This document shows, piece after piece, positions 45,687-54,482 of a stretch of DNA of 64,000 bases. The position numbers and the translations under genes were made by a program. How positions within the stretch are numbered: position 1 is the stretch's first letter; each line of letters opens with the position of its first letter. This stretch comes from CAJXNP01 sp050305935 (GTDB lineage: Bacteria; Bacteroidota; Bacteroidia; Cytophagales; Cyclobacteriaceae): assembly GCA_050305935.1 (NCBI GenBank), contig JBNLGG010000004.1:62001-126000 (forward strand). The letters run 5' to 3'. The notes under the pieces were generated by a model that saw only the letters and a list, made by a program, of their open reading frames with translations, had not been told where the DNA came from and made no database searches.

Positions 45687-45694
45687 CAAAACTA
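45687..45694 (-). promoter_or_regulatory. candidate -7 element of ftsK
   Basis: TAGTTTTG on the minus strand matches TAnnTTTG. No clear -33 motif is seen. Its closeness to the start codon suggests a nearly leaderless message or a chance match. Confidence 0.35.
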
Positions 45695-45759
45695 ACTGAA
45701 TTGTTCAAAAAAATAATGAATCGAAATAATTATCCTGGATACAAAAACCAATTTAAAAT

Positions 45760-46806
45760 TTAGCTATTTGAAAACGATTTAAGAATCCGTTTATTGATTT
45801 TTTTAACCAGCGAGGGGCCCTCATAAATAAAACCTGTGTAGACCTGAACTAAATCCGCACCGGCATTCAGTTTTTCCATAGCATCATCTGCTGAATGGAT
45901 TCCTCCCACCCCGATGACTGGGAAAGCATTCCCAGACTTTTCCTTTAGGAATCGAATAACATCAGTAGCACGGTCTTTTAAGGGTTTTCCACTAAGGCCA
46001 CCAGCACCGATGTTATTGACAGACTCACGAGATGTCACTAAACCTTCCCTGGAAATTGTGGTGTTGGTTGCAATGACACCGGCTATGCCTGATCCCTTTA
46101 CTATTTCAATGATGTCAAGCAGTTGATCATCGCTCAGGTCTGGCGCAATTTTCAACAATATTGGCTTCGATTTCTTTTTGTTCTTGTTTCTCTCCTGCAA
46201 TCTCGACAGCAATTTTTTCAAAGGCTCCTTTTCCTGAAGCTCGCGAAGGTTAGGCGTATTGGGAGAACTCACATTCACGACAAAATAGTCTACATAATCA
46301 AACAAGGTTTCAAAACAGATCTCATAATCCCGTTCTGCCTCATCGTTTGGAGTCACTTTGTTCTTGCCAATATTTCCCCCTACAATAATGGTTGATTTTC
46401 TATCTTTCAGCCTTTTAAGCACGACATCTGCCCCTTCATTGTTGAAACCCATCCTGTTAATAAGACCTTTGTCTTCCGGGAGCCTGAATAGTCTTGGTTT
46501 AGGGTTGCCAGGCTGAGGTTTTGGTGTTACAGTACCGATTTCTATAAACCCAAAACCGTAGTGACTAAATTCGTCAATCAGCTCTGCATTTTTATCCAGT
46601 CCCGCAGCTAGCCCTACGGGATTCGGAAATCTAATCCCAAATACCTCACGTTCCAGTTTTTTGTGGCTTTTTCTGAAAACAAGTTCAGTCAGAAATCCAA
46701 CACCCGGAATTTTGAATAATACCTTTGTCAGTGCAAATGTCAGATGATGAGCCCGCTCGGGATTGATGGAAAATAACAGCGGGCGAATGATGTTTTTGTA
46801 GAGCAA
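45760..46806 (-). CDS. pyrD: Dihydroorotate dehydrogenase, quinone-dependent (class 2)
   Basis: Oxidises dihydroorotate to orotate, passing electrons to quinone. The N-terminal extension (MLYKNIIRPLLFSINPERAH) is the membrane-associating helix pair of class 2. The catalytic-serine motif is NVSSPNTP (residues 178-185), and GAGGLSGKPL and IGVGGIHSADDA form the FMN-binding part. Length is 348. It is 80 bp from ftsK and downstream of two small genes. Confidence 0.97.
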   Translation of the reverse strand: MLYKNIIRPLLFSINPERAHHLTFALTKVLFKIPGVGFLTELVFRKSHKKLEREVFGIRFPNPVGLAAGLDKNAELIDEFSHYGFGFIEIGTVTPKPQPGNPKPRLFRLPEDKGLINRMGFNNEGADVVLKRLKDRKSTIIVGGNIGKNKVTPNDEAERDYEICFETLFDYVDYFVVNVSSPNTPNLRELQEKEPLKKLLSRLQERNKNKKKSKPILLKIAPDLSDDQLLDIIEIVKGSGIAGVIATNTTISREGLVTSRESVNNIGAGGLSGKPLKDRATDVIRFLKEKSGNAFPVIGVGGIHSADDAMEKLNAGADLVQVYTGFIYEGPSLVKKINKRILKSFSNS

Positions 46807-46816
46807 TGGAAAAAAT

Positions 46817-47389
46817 TTAGGTTAAATCTATTCTTTTAGAAATAATGCTGTTGACGATGTCGATTAATTGGTTGGGGGTAAATGTCCTCCAATTGTTTAT
46901 TTCCAATTCACCACCAAAATTAATATAATAATCAATACTATACTTCTTCCATTCATCGGTAATAAAATCCCTGAACCCTATGCAAGCCACCCAGCCACCT
47001 TCCAAATCCTCAAACCAGTCTTCATAGTAGCTGTCGTCAGATCCATGAAAATTAAACACATTCTCACCTATCAGAATAAACTTATCAATGCCATTGTACA
47101 TAAACTGTTCTATGATATTACGCTTCAGGTGCATGATATCATTATTAATAGCATCGTTCCATTCCCCAATAAATTCAAAGATGGCGGCTCCCGATTCATA
47201 GTTCACAAAAAGCACTTTCATATACAGCGTCTCTGAGCCAAAATAATCCCAGGCCGGGTCGATATAATAATTGTACACAGCTTCTGTAAAGAGATCGTAA
47301 TTATATTCTTTGCCAAAAAATGGCGAAGCTTCGTCAAAAGAACTGTCATAATAGTTAAGCCACCGGCTAAATGGTTCTATATCGTGCAT
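46817..47389 (-). CDS. Conserved-looking hypothetical protein
   Basis: A 190-residue acidic, aromatic-rich protein without signal peptide, membrane segment or catalytic motif. Tryptophans and tyrosines are frequent (RWLNYYDSSFD; DPAWDYFGSE). It is co-oriented with and 10 bp upstream of pyrD, and 8 bp after the cytochrome b5-like gene, so it is probably expressed with them. I do not recognise the family with confidence. Confidence 0.75.
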   Translation of the reverse strand: MHDIEPFSRWLNYYDSSFDEASPFFGKEYNYDLFTEAVYNYYIDPAWDYFGSETLYMKVLFVNYESGAAIFEFIGEWNDAINNDIMHLKRNIIEQFMYNGIDKFILIGENVFNFHGSDDSYYEDWFEDLEGGWVACIGFRDFITDEWKKYSIDYYINFGGELEINNWRTFTPNQLIDIVNSIISKRIDLT

Positions 47390-47397
47390 GGCTTTAT

Positions 47398-47628
47398 TTA
47401 CTCTTTTATCATGCCCACAGCTGCAAATTTTTCAAATACTTTTTCGGTATGCGGTGCATCCGGCAGTTCATCTGTGAGATCCTGCCCCGCCCAATGTTCA
47501 TAGTGCATGCCATCCCGCCACAACCTTGAGGCGCTTACATCATAAATTATCCCTTTATAAGCGATCCAGATGTCTGGTTTATCCTGGCCATTTCGAAGCG
47601 CCAATTCCCTCTTTGTAAATTGAGTCAT
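47398..47628 (-). CDS. Cytochrome b5-like heme-binding protein, small
   Basis: A 76-residue protein with WIAYKGIIYDVSASRLWRDG then HYEHWAGQDLTDEL and APH, the pattern of the short prokaryotic cytochrome b5 group. H45 and H60 are the likely heme ligands. The internal ATG at this start is preferred because a 7-residue extension (MNHKKLN) would be unusual. There is no signal peptide, so it is probably cytoplasmic. Confidence 0.78.
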   Translation of the reverse strand: MTQFTKRELALRNGQDKPDIWIAYKGIIYDVSASRLWRDGMHYEHWAGQDLTDELPDAPHTEKVFEKFAAVGMIKE

Positions 47629-47800
47629 ATTCAATTTTTTGTGATTCAAAATTGGGTCACATTTTCAAGAATTTAAAAAGAATTCATATGTTTGATTTTT
47701 TCGAATGGAAATATGGCGAATAAGTAGGTGATATTGGCCCGGAAAAATTATTTAGTCAATTAATTATACTTAATTTATAATATTTTGCATTTTTATCCGA

Positions 47801-47832
47801 TTGATTCAATTTGGTCGAAAGAAATAGTTTTG
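47801..47832 (+). promoter_or_regulatory. candidate promoter of the cation exchanger
   Basis: TTG (47801-47803), 21 nt, TAGTTTTG (47825-47832). The -7 octamer fits well; spacing is 2 nt longer than in the ribosomal promoters. The leader would be about 25 nt. Confidence 0.45.
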
Positions 47833-47859
47833 CGAACTTCTGTTTTTAATTTTTTTTAG

Positions 47860-49044
47860 ATGGGCATAGTCATTCCAATCGTCTTAGTGGTTATTTGTTG
47901 TTTGATAATTTGGAGGGCGAGTGATGGTTTTGCGGCAGCATCGGATTATATCGGGAGGCATTTATCAGAAGGGGTTCGAGGAGCCACTATCAATGCCATA
48001 GGAAGTTCGCTGCCAGAAGTCTTTACCAGCCTGTTTTTTCTTTTTTATCTAAAAGATGTGGATGGATTTTCCGGAGGAATAGGTACGACTGCCGGTAGTG
48101 CCATTTTTAATTCCATGATCATTCCTGCTTTTGTTATCCTTGTAGTGATTTTAACGGGTGTGGCGAAAAACATAAAGGTGTCGCGAAAAGTAATAAGGAG
48201 GGATGGATTCTCCCTGATTCTCGCGGAGCTTATCTTTATCATACTGATCAGCGGGTCAAAACTGGACTGGTGGCACGGGTTTATTCTGATGGTGATTTAT
48301 GTCATATACCTTGTATATATGTTTGTCACCATGAAAAAGCCCAATATCATCCACCCCCATCACGTTGGTGATATGCGCTTGCATGAGAATGAAGACGTGG
48401 GTTTGTTGAAAGCATTCGTCACATTTGACCTTCACCGGATCGTCATTGGCAAACGTGAAATGAACACCTCCAATGCCTGGCTTTTGCTGATCGTTTCCAC
48501 CATTTGGATAGCTTTCGTCTGTTTGTTGTTGGTACAGGCATGCGAGTGGATAGGCAGCGACCAATATGCTATTCCATATTTTGGCACTTTTGAAGGGCTG
48601 AATATCCCTATCATGTTTGTGGCTGTTATCCTGGCTTCTGCAGCCTCAAGTGTACCTGACACCATCATTTCCATGAATGACGCACGGAAAGGAAATTACG
48701 ATGACGCTATTTCCAATGCACTGGGAAGCAATATTTTTGATATATGTTTTGCCCTGGGCTTTCCTCTTTTTATCTATACCCTTTTCCACGGTCCAATTAT
48801 CATGCATGAGGAGATAATTAATCTTAGCAGTGAGCTCAGAATGTTGCTGCTCATCTTGACGATACTCGCATTCTCAGTATATGTGTTTAAAAAAACAATT
48901 ACTGAAATTCAGGCATATTTACTACTCGGAATCTATTTCGTTTTTACCTTGTATGTAATTGGTAGAGGTGCCGAAAATGAGTTTGCCCACAGTGTAGCTG
49001 AGGTACTCAGAAAAATGGTCAGTTATTTGAATTTATTTCAGTAA
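47860..49044 (+). CDS. CaCA-family sodium/calcium-type exchanger
   Basis: A 394-residue membrane protein with about eleven hydrophobic segments and the two alpha repeats of the family: GATINAIGSSLPEVFTS near residue 40 and ASAASSVPDTIISMNDARKG near 260, with the second continuing into ISNALGSNIFDICFALGFPL. Such proteins exchange sodium or protons for calcium or other cations. The ion pair is not decided by the sequence seen. It is adjacent to the membrane pyrophosphatase, but a 317-bp gap separates them. Confidence 0.88.
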   Translation: MGIVIPIVLVVICCLIIWRASDGFAAASDYIGRHLSEGVRGATINAIGSSLPEVFTSLFFLFYLKDVDGFSGGIGTTAGSAIFNSMIIPAFVILVVILTGVAKNIKVSRKVIRRDGFSLILAELIFIILISGSKLDWWHGFILMVIYVIYLVYMFVTMKKPNIIHPHHVGDMRLHENEDVGLLKAFVTFDLHRIVIGKREMNTSNAWLLLIVSTIWIAFVCLLLVQACEWIGSDQYAIPYFGTFEGLNIPIMFVAVILASAASSVPDTIISMNDARKGNYDDAISNALGSNIFDICFALGFPLFIYTLFHGPIIMHEEIINLSSELRMLLLILTILAFSVYVFKKTITEIQAYLLLGIYFVFTLYVIGRGAENEFAHSVAEVLRKMVSYLNLFQ

Positions 49045-49361
49045 TAATCCTTTCAGATTAAAATTTTTCATTTTTATAAGTTTAACATCCCTTCATTATA
49101 AAGAATTTACAATTTTGATCAGTTATCCGATTTATTGTTAACTAAGCCGCATATTCATTGTGAGAAATCATAAAACAAATTCATTATCAGCAAATTACTA
49201 TCATCTCAATTCATTTGATTGTTAAATTCTTATTGATATAATTGTGCAGGGGCATTTGTTGTCCTTGCAATGTTTTTAATACATTATTCTTCATATGACA
49301 AAAAGATTAGAATTTTGTCTCTTTTTTTATAACATTCACAAAATAAAATCCTGATTATCGC
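49045..49361 (+). other. intergenic region before the membrane pyrophosphatase
   Basis: AT-rich, without a supported gene. A weak 6-bp stem with an 11-nt loop and a short T-run (49246-49275) might terminate the exchanger transcript. Near 49310-49317, GAATTTTG is one base off the -7 consensus and might be the pyrophosphatase promoter. No riboswitch or repeat was recognised. Confidence 0.4.
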
Positions 49362-51725
49362 ATGGAAAATTTACTGTATATTTTGCCCGCGTCGGGTGTG
49401 GTCGCTCTACTTTTTGTTTTCTGGAAAAGTTCCTGGGTGAATAAGCAAGAAGTGGGTACAGAGACAATGGCTAAAATCGCAAAGCATATAGCCGTTGGAG
49501 CGATGGCCTTTTTAAAAGCAGAGTATAAAGTATTGTCCATTTTTGTCGTGGCAGTGGGCGTCCTTTTAGCGTATAAAGGCTCCACCGAACAAGACTCACA
49601 CGCCCTTGTTGCCCTATCGTTTGTAGTGGGAGCCCTGTGTTCCGCCCTCGCGGGATTTATAGGTATGCGCGTGGCCACCAAAGCCAATGTCAGAACAACA
49701 AACGCCGCAAGAGTCAGCCTCGGCAAAGCGCTGGAAGTTGCCTTTACCGGGGGATCTGTGATGGGGCTTGGAGTAGTTGGGTTGGGTGTACTTGGATTAA
49801 GCTTACTATTCATTTTATATAGCCAGGTTATTGGTGCAGAAGCAGGATGGTCTATTGTCAGGGTACTAAATGTCCTGGCTGGTTTTTCATTGGGTGCTTC
49901 ATCGATTGCTTTTTTTGCCCGTGTAGGGGGTGGTATTTACACAAAAGCCGCCGACGTTGGCGCTGACCTGGTGGGCAAAGTAGAGGCGGGGATTCCCGAA
50001 GACCACCCGCTGAATCCGGCGACGATTGCCGACAACGTAGGCGACAATGTTGGCGATGTAGCCGGCATGGGAGCTGACCTGTTTGAATCCTATGTAGGAT
50101 CTATCATCGGTACCATGGTATTAGGCGCTGTATTTGTTACCATGCCGGAATTTGCAGATCAATTTTCTGGATTGGGAGCTGTATTGTTACCCCTTGTACT
50201 AGCCGGAGTAGGAATTATAGTTTCGATAATAGGCACCTTCTTTGTTAAGGTGAAAGAAGGAGGAAATCCTCAAAAAGCATTGAATATAGGGGAATTTGGA
50301 TCTTCCATTCTCATGATCATTCTTTCCTATTTTATTATTGATTATATGTTACCCGCCAGTTGGACAGACACTTCGGGCAAGCTTGTTTCATCCATGGGCG
50401 TATTTTGGGCAACCATTGCCGGTCTGGTTGCCGGTTTAGGAATCGGGCAAATAACAGAATACTATACAGGTACCGGTACACCACCGGTTAGATCAATCGC
50501 AAGGCAGTCTCTTACTGGCTCGGCTACTAATATCATAGCAGGACTGGGTGTTGGTATGATGTCTACGGCCATCCCGATCATACTGATTGCCTCCGCCATT
50601 TTGATTTCTTATCATTTTGCCGGTTTATATGGTATAGCCATTGCCGCGGTAGGTATGCTTGCTAACACAGGAATTCAATTGGCTGTAGATGCCTACGGCC
50701 CCATTTCTGACAATGCGGGAGGTATCGCCGAAATGTCGAAACTTCCAAAAGAAGTAAGAAAAAGAACCGACAAGCTAGATGCGGTAGGAAATACAACTGC
50801 TGCCATTGGAAAAGGATTTGCGATTGGATCGGCGGCATTGACAGCTTTAGCCCTATTCGCCGCTTTTACACAACAGGCTGGGTTGGATTCGATAAACATC
50901 AGCAAGCCGATGGTAATGGCCGGGCTTTTCCTCGGAGGAATGCTTCCATTTGTATTTTCAGCATTAGCCATGAACGCCGTTGGTAAAGCGGCTATGTCGA
51001 TGATCGAGGAAGTGAGGCGTCAGTTCAACCAAATACCTGCCTTAAAAGATGCATTGGCCATTATGAAAAAATACGACGCTGATATAGACAAGGCGACCGA
51101 CGAAGAAAAGAAGATCTTTGAAAAGGCCGACGGCGCTGCGGAATATGATAAATGCGTGGCTATTTCCACCAAGGCTTCCATCAAGCAAATGATAGCTCCG
51201 GGTATCCTTGGAGTATTCGTGCCGGTATTGGTTGGTTTTGTCGGTGGTGCTGAAATGCTGGGTGGCCTTCTTGCCGGAGTTACCGTAGCTGGTGTGCTCA
51301 TGGCGATTTTCCAGTCAAACGCTGGTGGGGCTTGGGACAATGCGAAAAAGATGTTTGAGGAAGGTATTGAAATTAATGGCCAAACCTACCACAAGGGATC
51401 TAACCCACATAAGGCAGCCGTTGTAGGTGACACCGTAGGCGATCCATTTAAAGACACGTCTGGCCCCTCACTTAACATCCTGTTGAAATTGATGTCGGTA
51501 GTAGCGCTGGTAATCGCTCCTTCGATCGCAGTGGTGGAGACAATACCCGAAGCTTCGACCCCGGTTCAAATAGAGCAAAGTATCACAACTACAGAAGAAG
51601 AAGTCATCCTACCAGAGGTTACAGAAGAAACAGCAGTAGTGACACCCGTATCTAATGAAGTTGCCGAGAAGCAAAATGAAAATTCAAATGCTACAAATCC
51701 TGATTCAGAAGTAAAGCAATTATAG
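49362..51725 (+). CDS. hppA: Membrane-bound pyrophosphatase, potassium-dependent type
   Basis: Ion-pumping PPase that uses pyrophosphate to move H+ and/or Na+. The substrate motif DVGADLVGKVE is present, as is NVGDNVGDVAGMGADLFESY. The segment GNTTAAIGKG (476-485) has alanine at A480 and glycine at G483, the residues of the potassium-dependent subgroup; potassium-independent enzymes have lysine at the first site. After the last membrane segment comes a roughly 65-residue acidic tail rich in E, T, V and N (e.g. TTTEEEVILPEVTEETA), unusual for the family. Ion specificity cannot be read with confidence. Confidence 0.95.
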   Translation: MENLLYILPASGVVALLFVFWKSSWVNKQEVGTETMAKIAKHIAVGAMAFLKAEYKVLSIFVVAVGVLLAYKGSTEQDSHALVALSFVVGALCSALAGFIGMRVATKANVRTTNAARVSLGKALEVAFTGGSVMGLGVVGLGVLGLSLLFILYSQVIGAEAGWSIVRVLNVLAGFSLGASSIAFFARVGGGIYTKAADVGADLVGKVEAGIPEDHPLNPATIADNVGDNVGDVAGMGADLFESYVGSIIGTMVLGAVFVTMPEFADQFSGLGAVLLPLVLAGVGIIVSIIGTFFVKVKEGGNPQKALNIGEFGSSILMIILSYFIIDYMLPASWTDTSGKLVSSMGVFWATIAGLVAGLGIGQITEYYTGTGTPPVRSIARQSLTGSATNIIAGLGVGMMSTAIPIILIASAILISYHFAGLYGIAIAAVGMLANTGIQLAVDAYGPISDNAGGIAEMSKLPKEVRKRTDKLDAVGNTTAAIGKGFAIGSAALTALALFAAFTQQAGLDSINISKPMVMAGLFLGGMLPFVFSALAMNAVGKAAMSMIEEVRRQFNQIPALKDALAIMKKYDADIDKATDEEKKIFEKADGAAEYDKCVAISTKASIKQMIAPGILGVFVPVLVGFVGGAEMLGGLLAGVTVAGVLMAIFQSNAGGAWDNAKKMFEEGIEINGQTYHKGSNPHKAAVVGDTVGDPFKDTSGPSLNILLKLMSVVALVIAPSIAVVETIPEASTPVQIEQSITTTEEEVILPEVTEETAVVTPVSNEVAEKQNENSNATNPDSEVKQL

Positions 51726-51748
51726 CGAGGTAGAAAACAGTCTTTAAA

Positions 51749-51884
51749 AAAAACTCCGTCTCAAAAGTCGGGGGAGAATTGCCGGACCTGTTCCGGCATC
51801 TGTTCCTATTTGGCACATCTCTCCACATTGCCAGAGATCCCGGAATGAATCCGGGAATAACATGACTTTTGAGACGGAGTTTTT
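51749..51884. repeat. 136-bp structured element with perfect 21-bp terminal inverted repeats
   Basis: The ends (51749-51769 and 51864-51884) are perfect reverse complements over 21 bp. The inside contains two perfect 7-bp hairpins: TGCCGGA/TCCGGCA with a 5-nt loop (51780-51798) and TCCCGGA/TCCGGGA with a 5-nt loop (51838-51856), plus an ATCTCT/AGAGAT pairing (51817-51838). A T-rich run follows the right arm, so as RNA it would also terminate hppA. There is no ORF and no obvious target-site duplication. It may be a non-autonomous MITE-like or REP-like element. Confidence 0.7.
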
Positions 51885-51984
51885 CTTTTTTGAGATGAGA
51901 TTGTAGATCAGTCGAAGCGACAGGAAGAATCCTTGTATTGCCTAAATCATGATCTTTTTATTTACAATTTTCTAGTGATCGATT

Positions 51985-51992
51985 TATTTTTG
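51985..51992 (+). promoter_or_regulatory. candidate -7 element before the acetyltransferase
   Basis: TATTTTTG matches TAnnTTTG, about 25 bp before the ATG. The -33 position is weak. Confidence 0.4.
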
Positions 51993-52016
51993 CACTGACA
52001 ATAAAATTCAAACACA

Positions 52017-52649
52017 ATGACAAAACCAGTATTAGTTTTCGGGGGAAAGGGATTGGCTAAGGCAGCCATCGATATATTTAAATCCAATAAGATTGTTGTT
52101 TACGGCATTTTGGATGACGAAAAAAATCTTCACGGCACAGAGATAGATGACATTTCCATTCTTGGCGCAACAGAAGATGAAAACTATTTAAAAATACTGG
52201 GAAAAAAATGCGACGCTTTCCTTGCGTTCGACGACATGCGCGTACGAAAGTCGATTGCCAAAATACTCGTCAAAGAATTTGAAGTGATGCCTATTAATGC
52301 GATCCATAATTCCGCCTTTATATCCGATTCTGCTATACTTCACCACGGGAGTTTTATCAATGCGATGGTCAATGTGGGAGCTTACGCATCCATTGGAAAC
52401 CACTGCATTTTACATACCGGTGCGATCATAGAGCACGAGGCAATTATTGAGGACTTTACCCAAATTGGTGCTGGAAGTATTGTGAATTCCGGAGCCGAGA
52501 TCGGCGAAGGGGTGTTTATCGGGTCCGGTGTTACTATCGTGAGCGGGGTGAAAATTGGCAAAAACGCAAGTGTGGGTGCAGGGAGTGTTGTGATCGAAAA
52601 TATCAAAGAAGGTGCAAGAGTATTTGGCAACCCCGCAAAAGTAGTTTAA
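52017..52649 (+). CDS. NeuD/PglD-like hexapeptide acyltransferase
   Basis: A 210-residue left-handed beta-helix protein. The N-terminal part has a PglD-type nucleotide-sugar/cofactor motif (VLVFGGKGLAKAAIDIFKSN), and the C-terminal half has hexapeptide repeats such as IGAGSIVNSGAEIGEGVFIG and SVGAGSVVIENIKEGARVFG. Such enzymes acetylate amino-sugars for surface glycans. No glycan-synthesis genes are adjacent, so the substrate is unknown. Confidence 0.87.
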   Translation: MTKPVLVFGGKGLAKAAIDIFKSNKIVVYGILDDEKNLHGTEIDDISILGATEDENYLKILGKKCDAFLAFDDMRVRKSIAKILVKEFEVMPINAIHNSAFISDSAILHHGSFINAMVNVGAYASIGNHCILHTGAIIEHEAIIEDFTQIGAGSIVNSGAEIGEGVFIGSGVTIVSGVKIGKNASVGAGSVVIENIKEGARVFGNPAKVV

Positions 52650-52776
52650 ATTGGAAGAAGTATCCTCCGGATGGTGTTACTGAAATACATCCAACTATTT
52701 TTCAGTCTCGCTGCTCACAACGGAGGTAGGGGAATTATTTACGGGGTAAACACACACAATTTCTTCATCAGTCTCT

Positions 52777-53634
52777 ATGGCGGGATTTAATGAAAATGAT
52801 TTAATCTTAAACCGTGACGGCAGCGTTTTTCATTTAAATCTGAAGCCCGGAAAAATATCTGAGAACATAATCCTTGTGGGAGATCCCGGCCATGTGCATC
52901 GCGTAAGCAAGTTTTTTGATGATGTCACCTATGAAATGAATCAGCGGGAATTTATCACCCACACCGGAATCTATAAAAAGAAGAAAATCACGGTGATCAG
53001 CACTGGCATGGGAACCGAAAACCTGGAAACAGCCCTTATCGAAATCGATGCCATTGTCAATATTGACCTAAAAAAAAGAGAAACAAAAAAGGAGGCAAAG
53101 CAACTGAATCTCGTGCGCATAGGAACCTCCACCTCTATTCAGGGGGATCTAAAGACCGGAAGCCAGCACGTCAATTTACTGGCCATCGGGATGGGATCGC
53201 TGATGGATTTCTATCAATTGGAGCAGAGTGACTATGAAAAGTCGTTATGTGAAAAACTCCAGGAAGCGCTTTCGACAAATTTTCTTCCGTATTGCATATC
53301 GTGCGATGATTCACTAAGACAGCAGATCACATTTGACATGGTGGAAGGCAATGTAATGACCACCCCGGGATTTTTTGTGCCGCAGGGCCGGGCGACGCGG
53401 GCGCCCTCACGGTTCAGCAACCTGATCGACAAAATCCTCTACTTCCACTTTGACGATTTCTGGTTTACCAACCTCGATATGGAAACCGCCGCCCTGTACG
53501 GAATGAGCCGATTGCTTGGCCACCGCGCCATCAGCATCAACGCCATCGTATCCAACAGTATCAACAACTCCATCCTCAAAGAACCTAATAAAACTATCGA
53601 TGGGATTATAATGAAGGTGCTTGAGAGGATATAG
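52777..53634 (+). CDS. Nucleoside phosphorylase, uridine-phosphorylase family
   Basis: A 285-residue PNP/UDP-family enzyme that releases bases from nucleosides with phosphate. It has VGDPGHVHRVSKFFDD, the phosphate-binding TGMGTENLETALIEIDAI region, and the DMETAALYGMSRLLG nucleoside-binding motif. The exact nucleoside is not clear. It sits 127 bp after the acetyltransferase gene, with no clear promoter between. Confidence 0.87.
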   Translation: MAGFNENDLILNRDGSVFHLNLKPGKISENIILVGDPGHVHRVSKFFDDVTYEMNQREFITHTGIYKKKKITVISTGMGTENLETALIEIDAIVNIDLKKRETKKEAKQLNLVRIGTSTSIQGDLKTGSQHVNLLAIGMGSLMDFYQLEQSDYEKSLCEKLQEALSTNFLPYCISCDDSLRQQITFDMVEGNVMTTPGFFVPQGRATRAPSRFSNLIDKILYFHFDDFWFTNLDMETAALYGMSRLLGHRAISINAIVSNSINNSILKEPNKTIDGIIMKVLERI

Positions 53635-53671
53635 TATGGTTGAAGCCGACCAAATTAAAACACCTAAAACT

Positions 53672-54361
53672 ATGAGAAACATAATTTTGATTTTTTGGGG
53701 GCTGACAGTTTCGCTTAACCTATCAGCTCAAGCAAATAGGAGAATAGTCCATTTATCGGGGGCGATTTCGGACAAATATCCGATTACAATGATCCTGACT
53801 TTTAATGATGAACAAGTACTAGGATATTATTTCTATAAGAAGTATCAATCAAAAATACTATTAGAAGGTCACATCCAAGGAGATGCGATCACACTAAACG
53901 AAAACCCCGACTACAATTCAGATTTTAGAATTGGATTTTTAGGTAATTTAAAAGACGGATCTTTTTCTGGCGTTTGGACTGACAAAATCAAAAACAGGGC
54001 ATTGAATTTTAAAACAACAATAGATTCGGATAACTTAATTTCTGTCCCGGGTATGATTGCTGATATACAAGGGACTTATGAAAACATACATAATTCTGAC
54101 GAGTTTTTTAGTTCCGTCGATTTGCAGCACATAACGGAAGATTTGTTTTGTTTTGAGATTTCAACTGGGACTGAATCAGGTTGTGTGGGACATGTAAAAG
54201 GCATGATTCAACTCGTCAACTGGAACAAAGGTGAATACTCCGTCGAAACTTGTGAGAAGTTAAGCATAGCACTCACGAGCGATGAATTGACAGTAATAGA
54301 ATCCAACTGTGATTTGCATGGAATGAGATGCTCTTTTGACGGAAAGTATGTTAAGAAATAA
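53672..54361 (+). CDS. Secreted hypothetical protein
   Basis: A 229-residue protein with signal peptide MRNIILIFWGLTVSLNLSAQ. An upstream in-frame start would add charged residues and overlap the phosphorylase gene, so this ATG is preferred. The mature part is beta-rich (HLSGAISDKYPITMILTFND) and has four cysteines toward the C-terminus (CFEISTGTESGC; ESNCDLHGMRC). No family recognised. It starts 37 bp after the phosphorylase. Confidence 0.7.
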   Translation: MRNIILIFWGLTVSLNLSAQANRRIVHLSGAISDKYPITMILTFNDEQVLGYYFYKKYQSKILLEGHIQGDAITLNENPDYNSDFRIGFLGNLKDGSFSGVWTDKIKNRALNFKTTIDSDNLISVPGMIADIQGTYENIHNSDEFFSSVDLQHITEDLFCFEISTGTESGCVGHVKGMIQLVNWNKGEYSVETCEKLSIALTSDELTVIESNCDLHGMRCSFDGKYVKK

Positions 54362-54482
54362 GGAAGGGGGAACAAAGTGGAACCATATGTGATTTATATA
54401 GATAATTGTCTGCACACCAGGGATTTTTTGTGGATGATTGCACATTATCCTTAAAAAAATGGGGGAGGTTAAGTGCTTTTCG

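Noticed and set aside
54362..54482. Possible fragment reading VEPYVIYIDNCLHTRDF, considered as a decayed GIY-YIG-like gene
   Set aside because: Only a YVIYI-like word fits; the downstream motif residues are missing and the frame stops soon.
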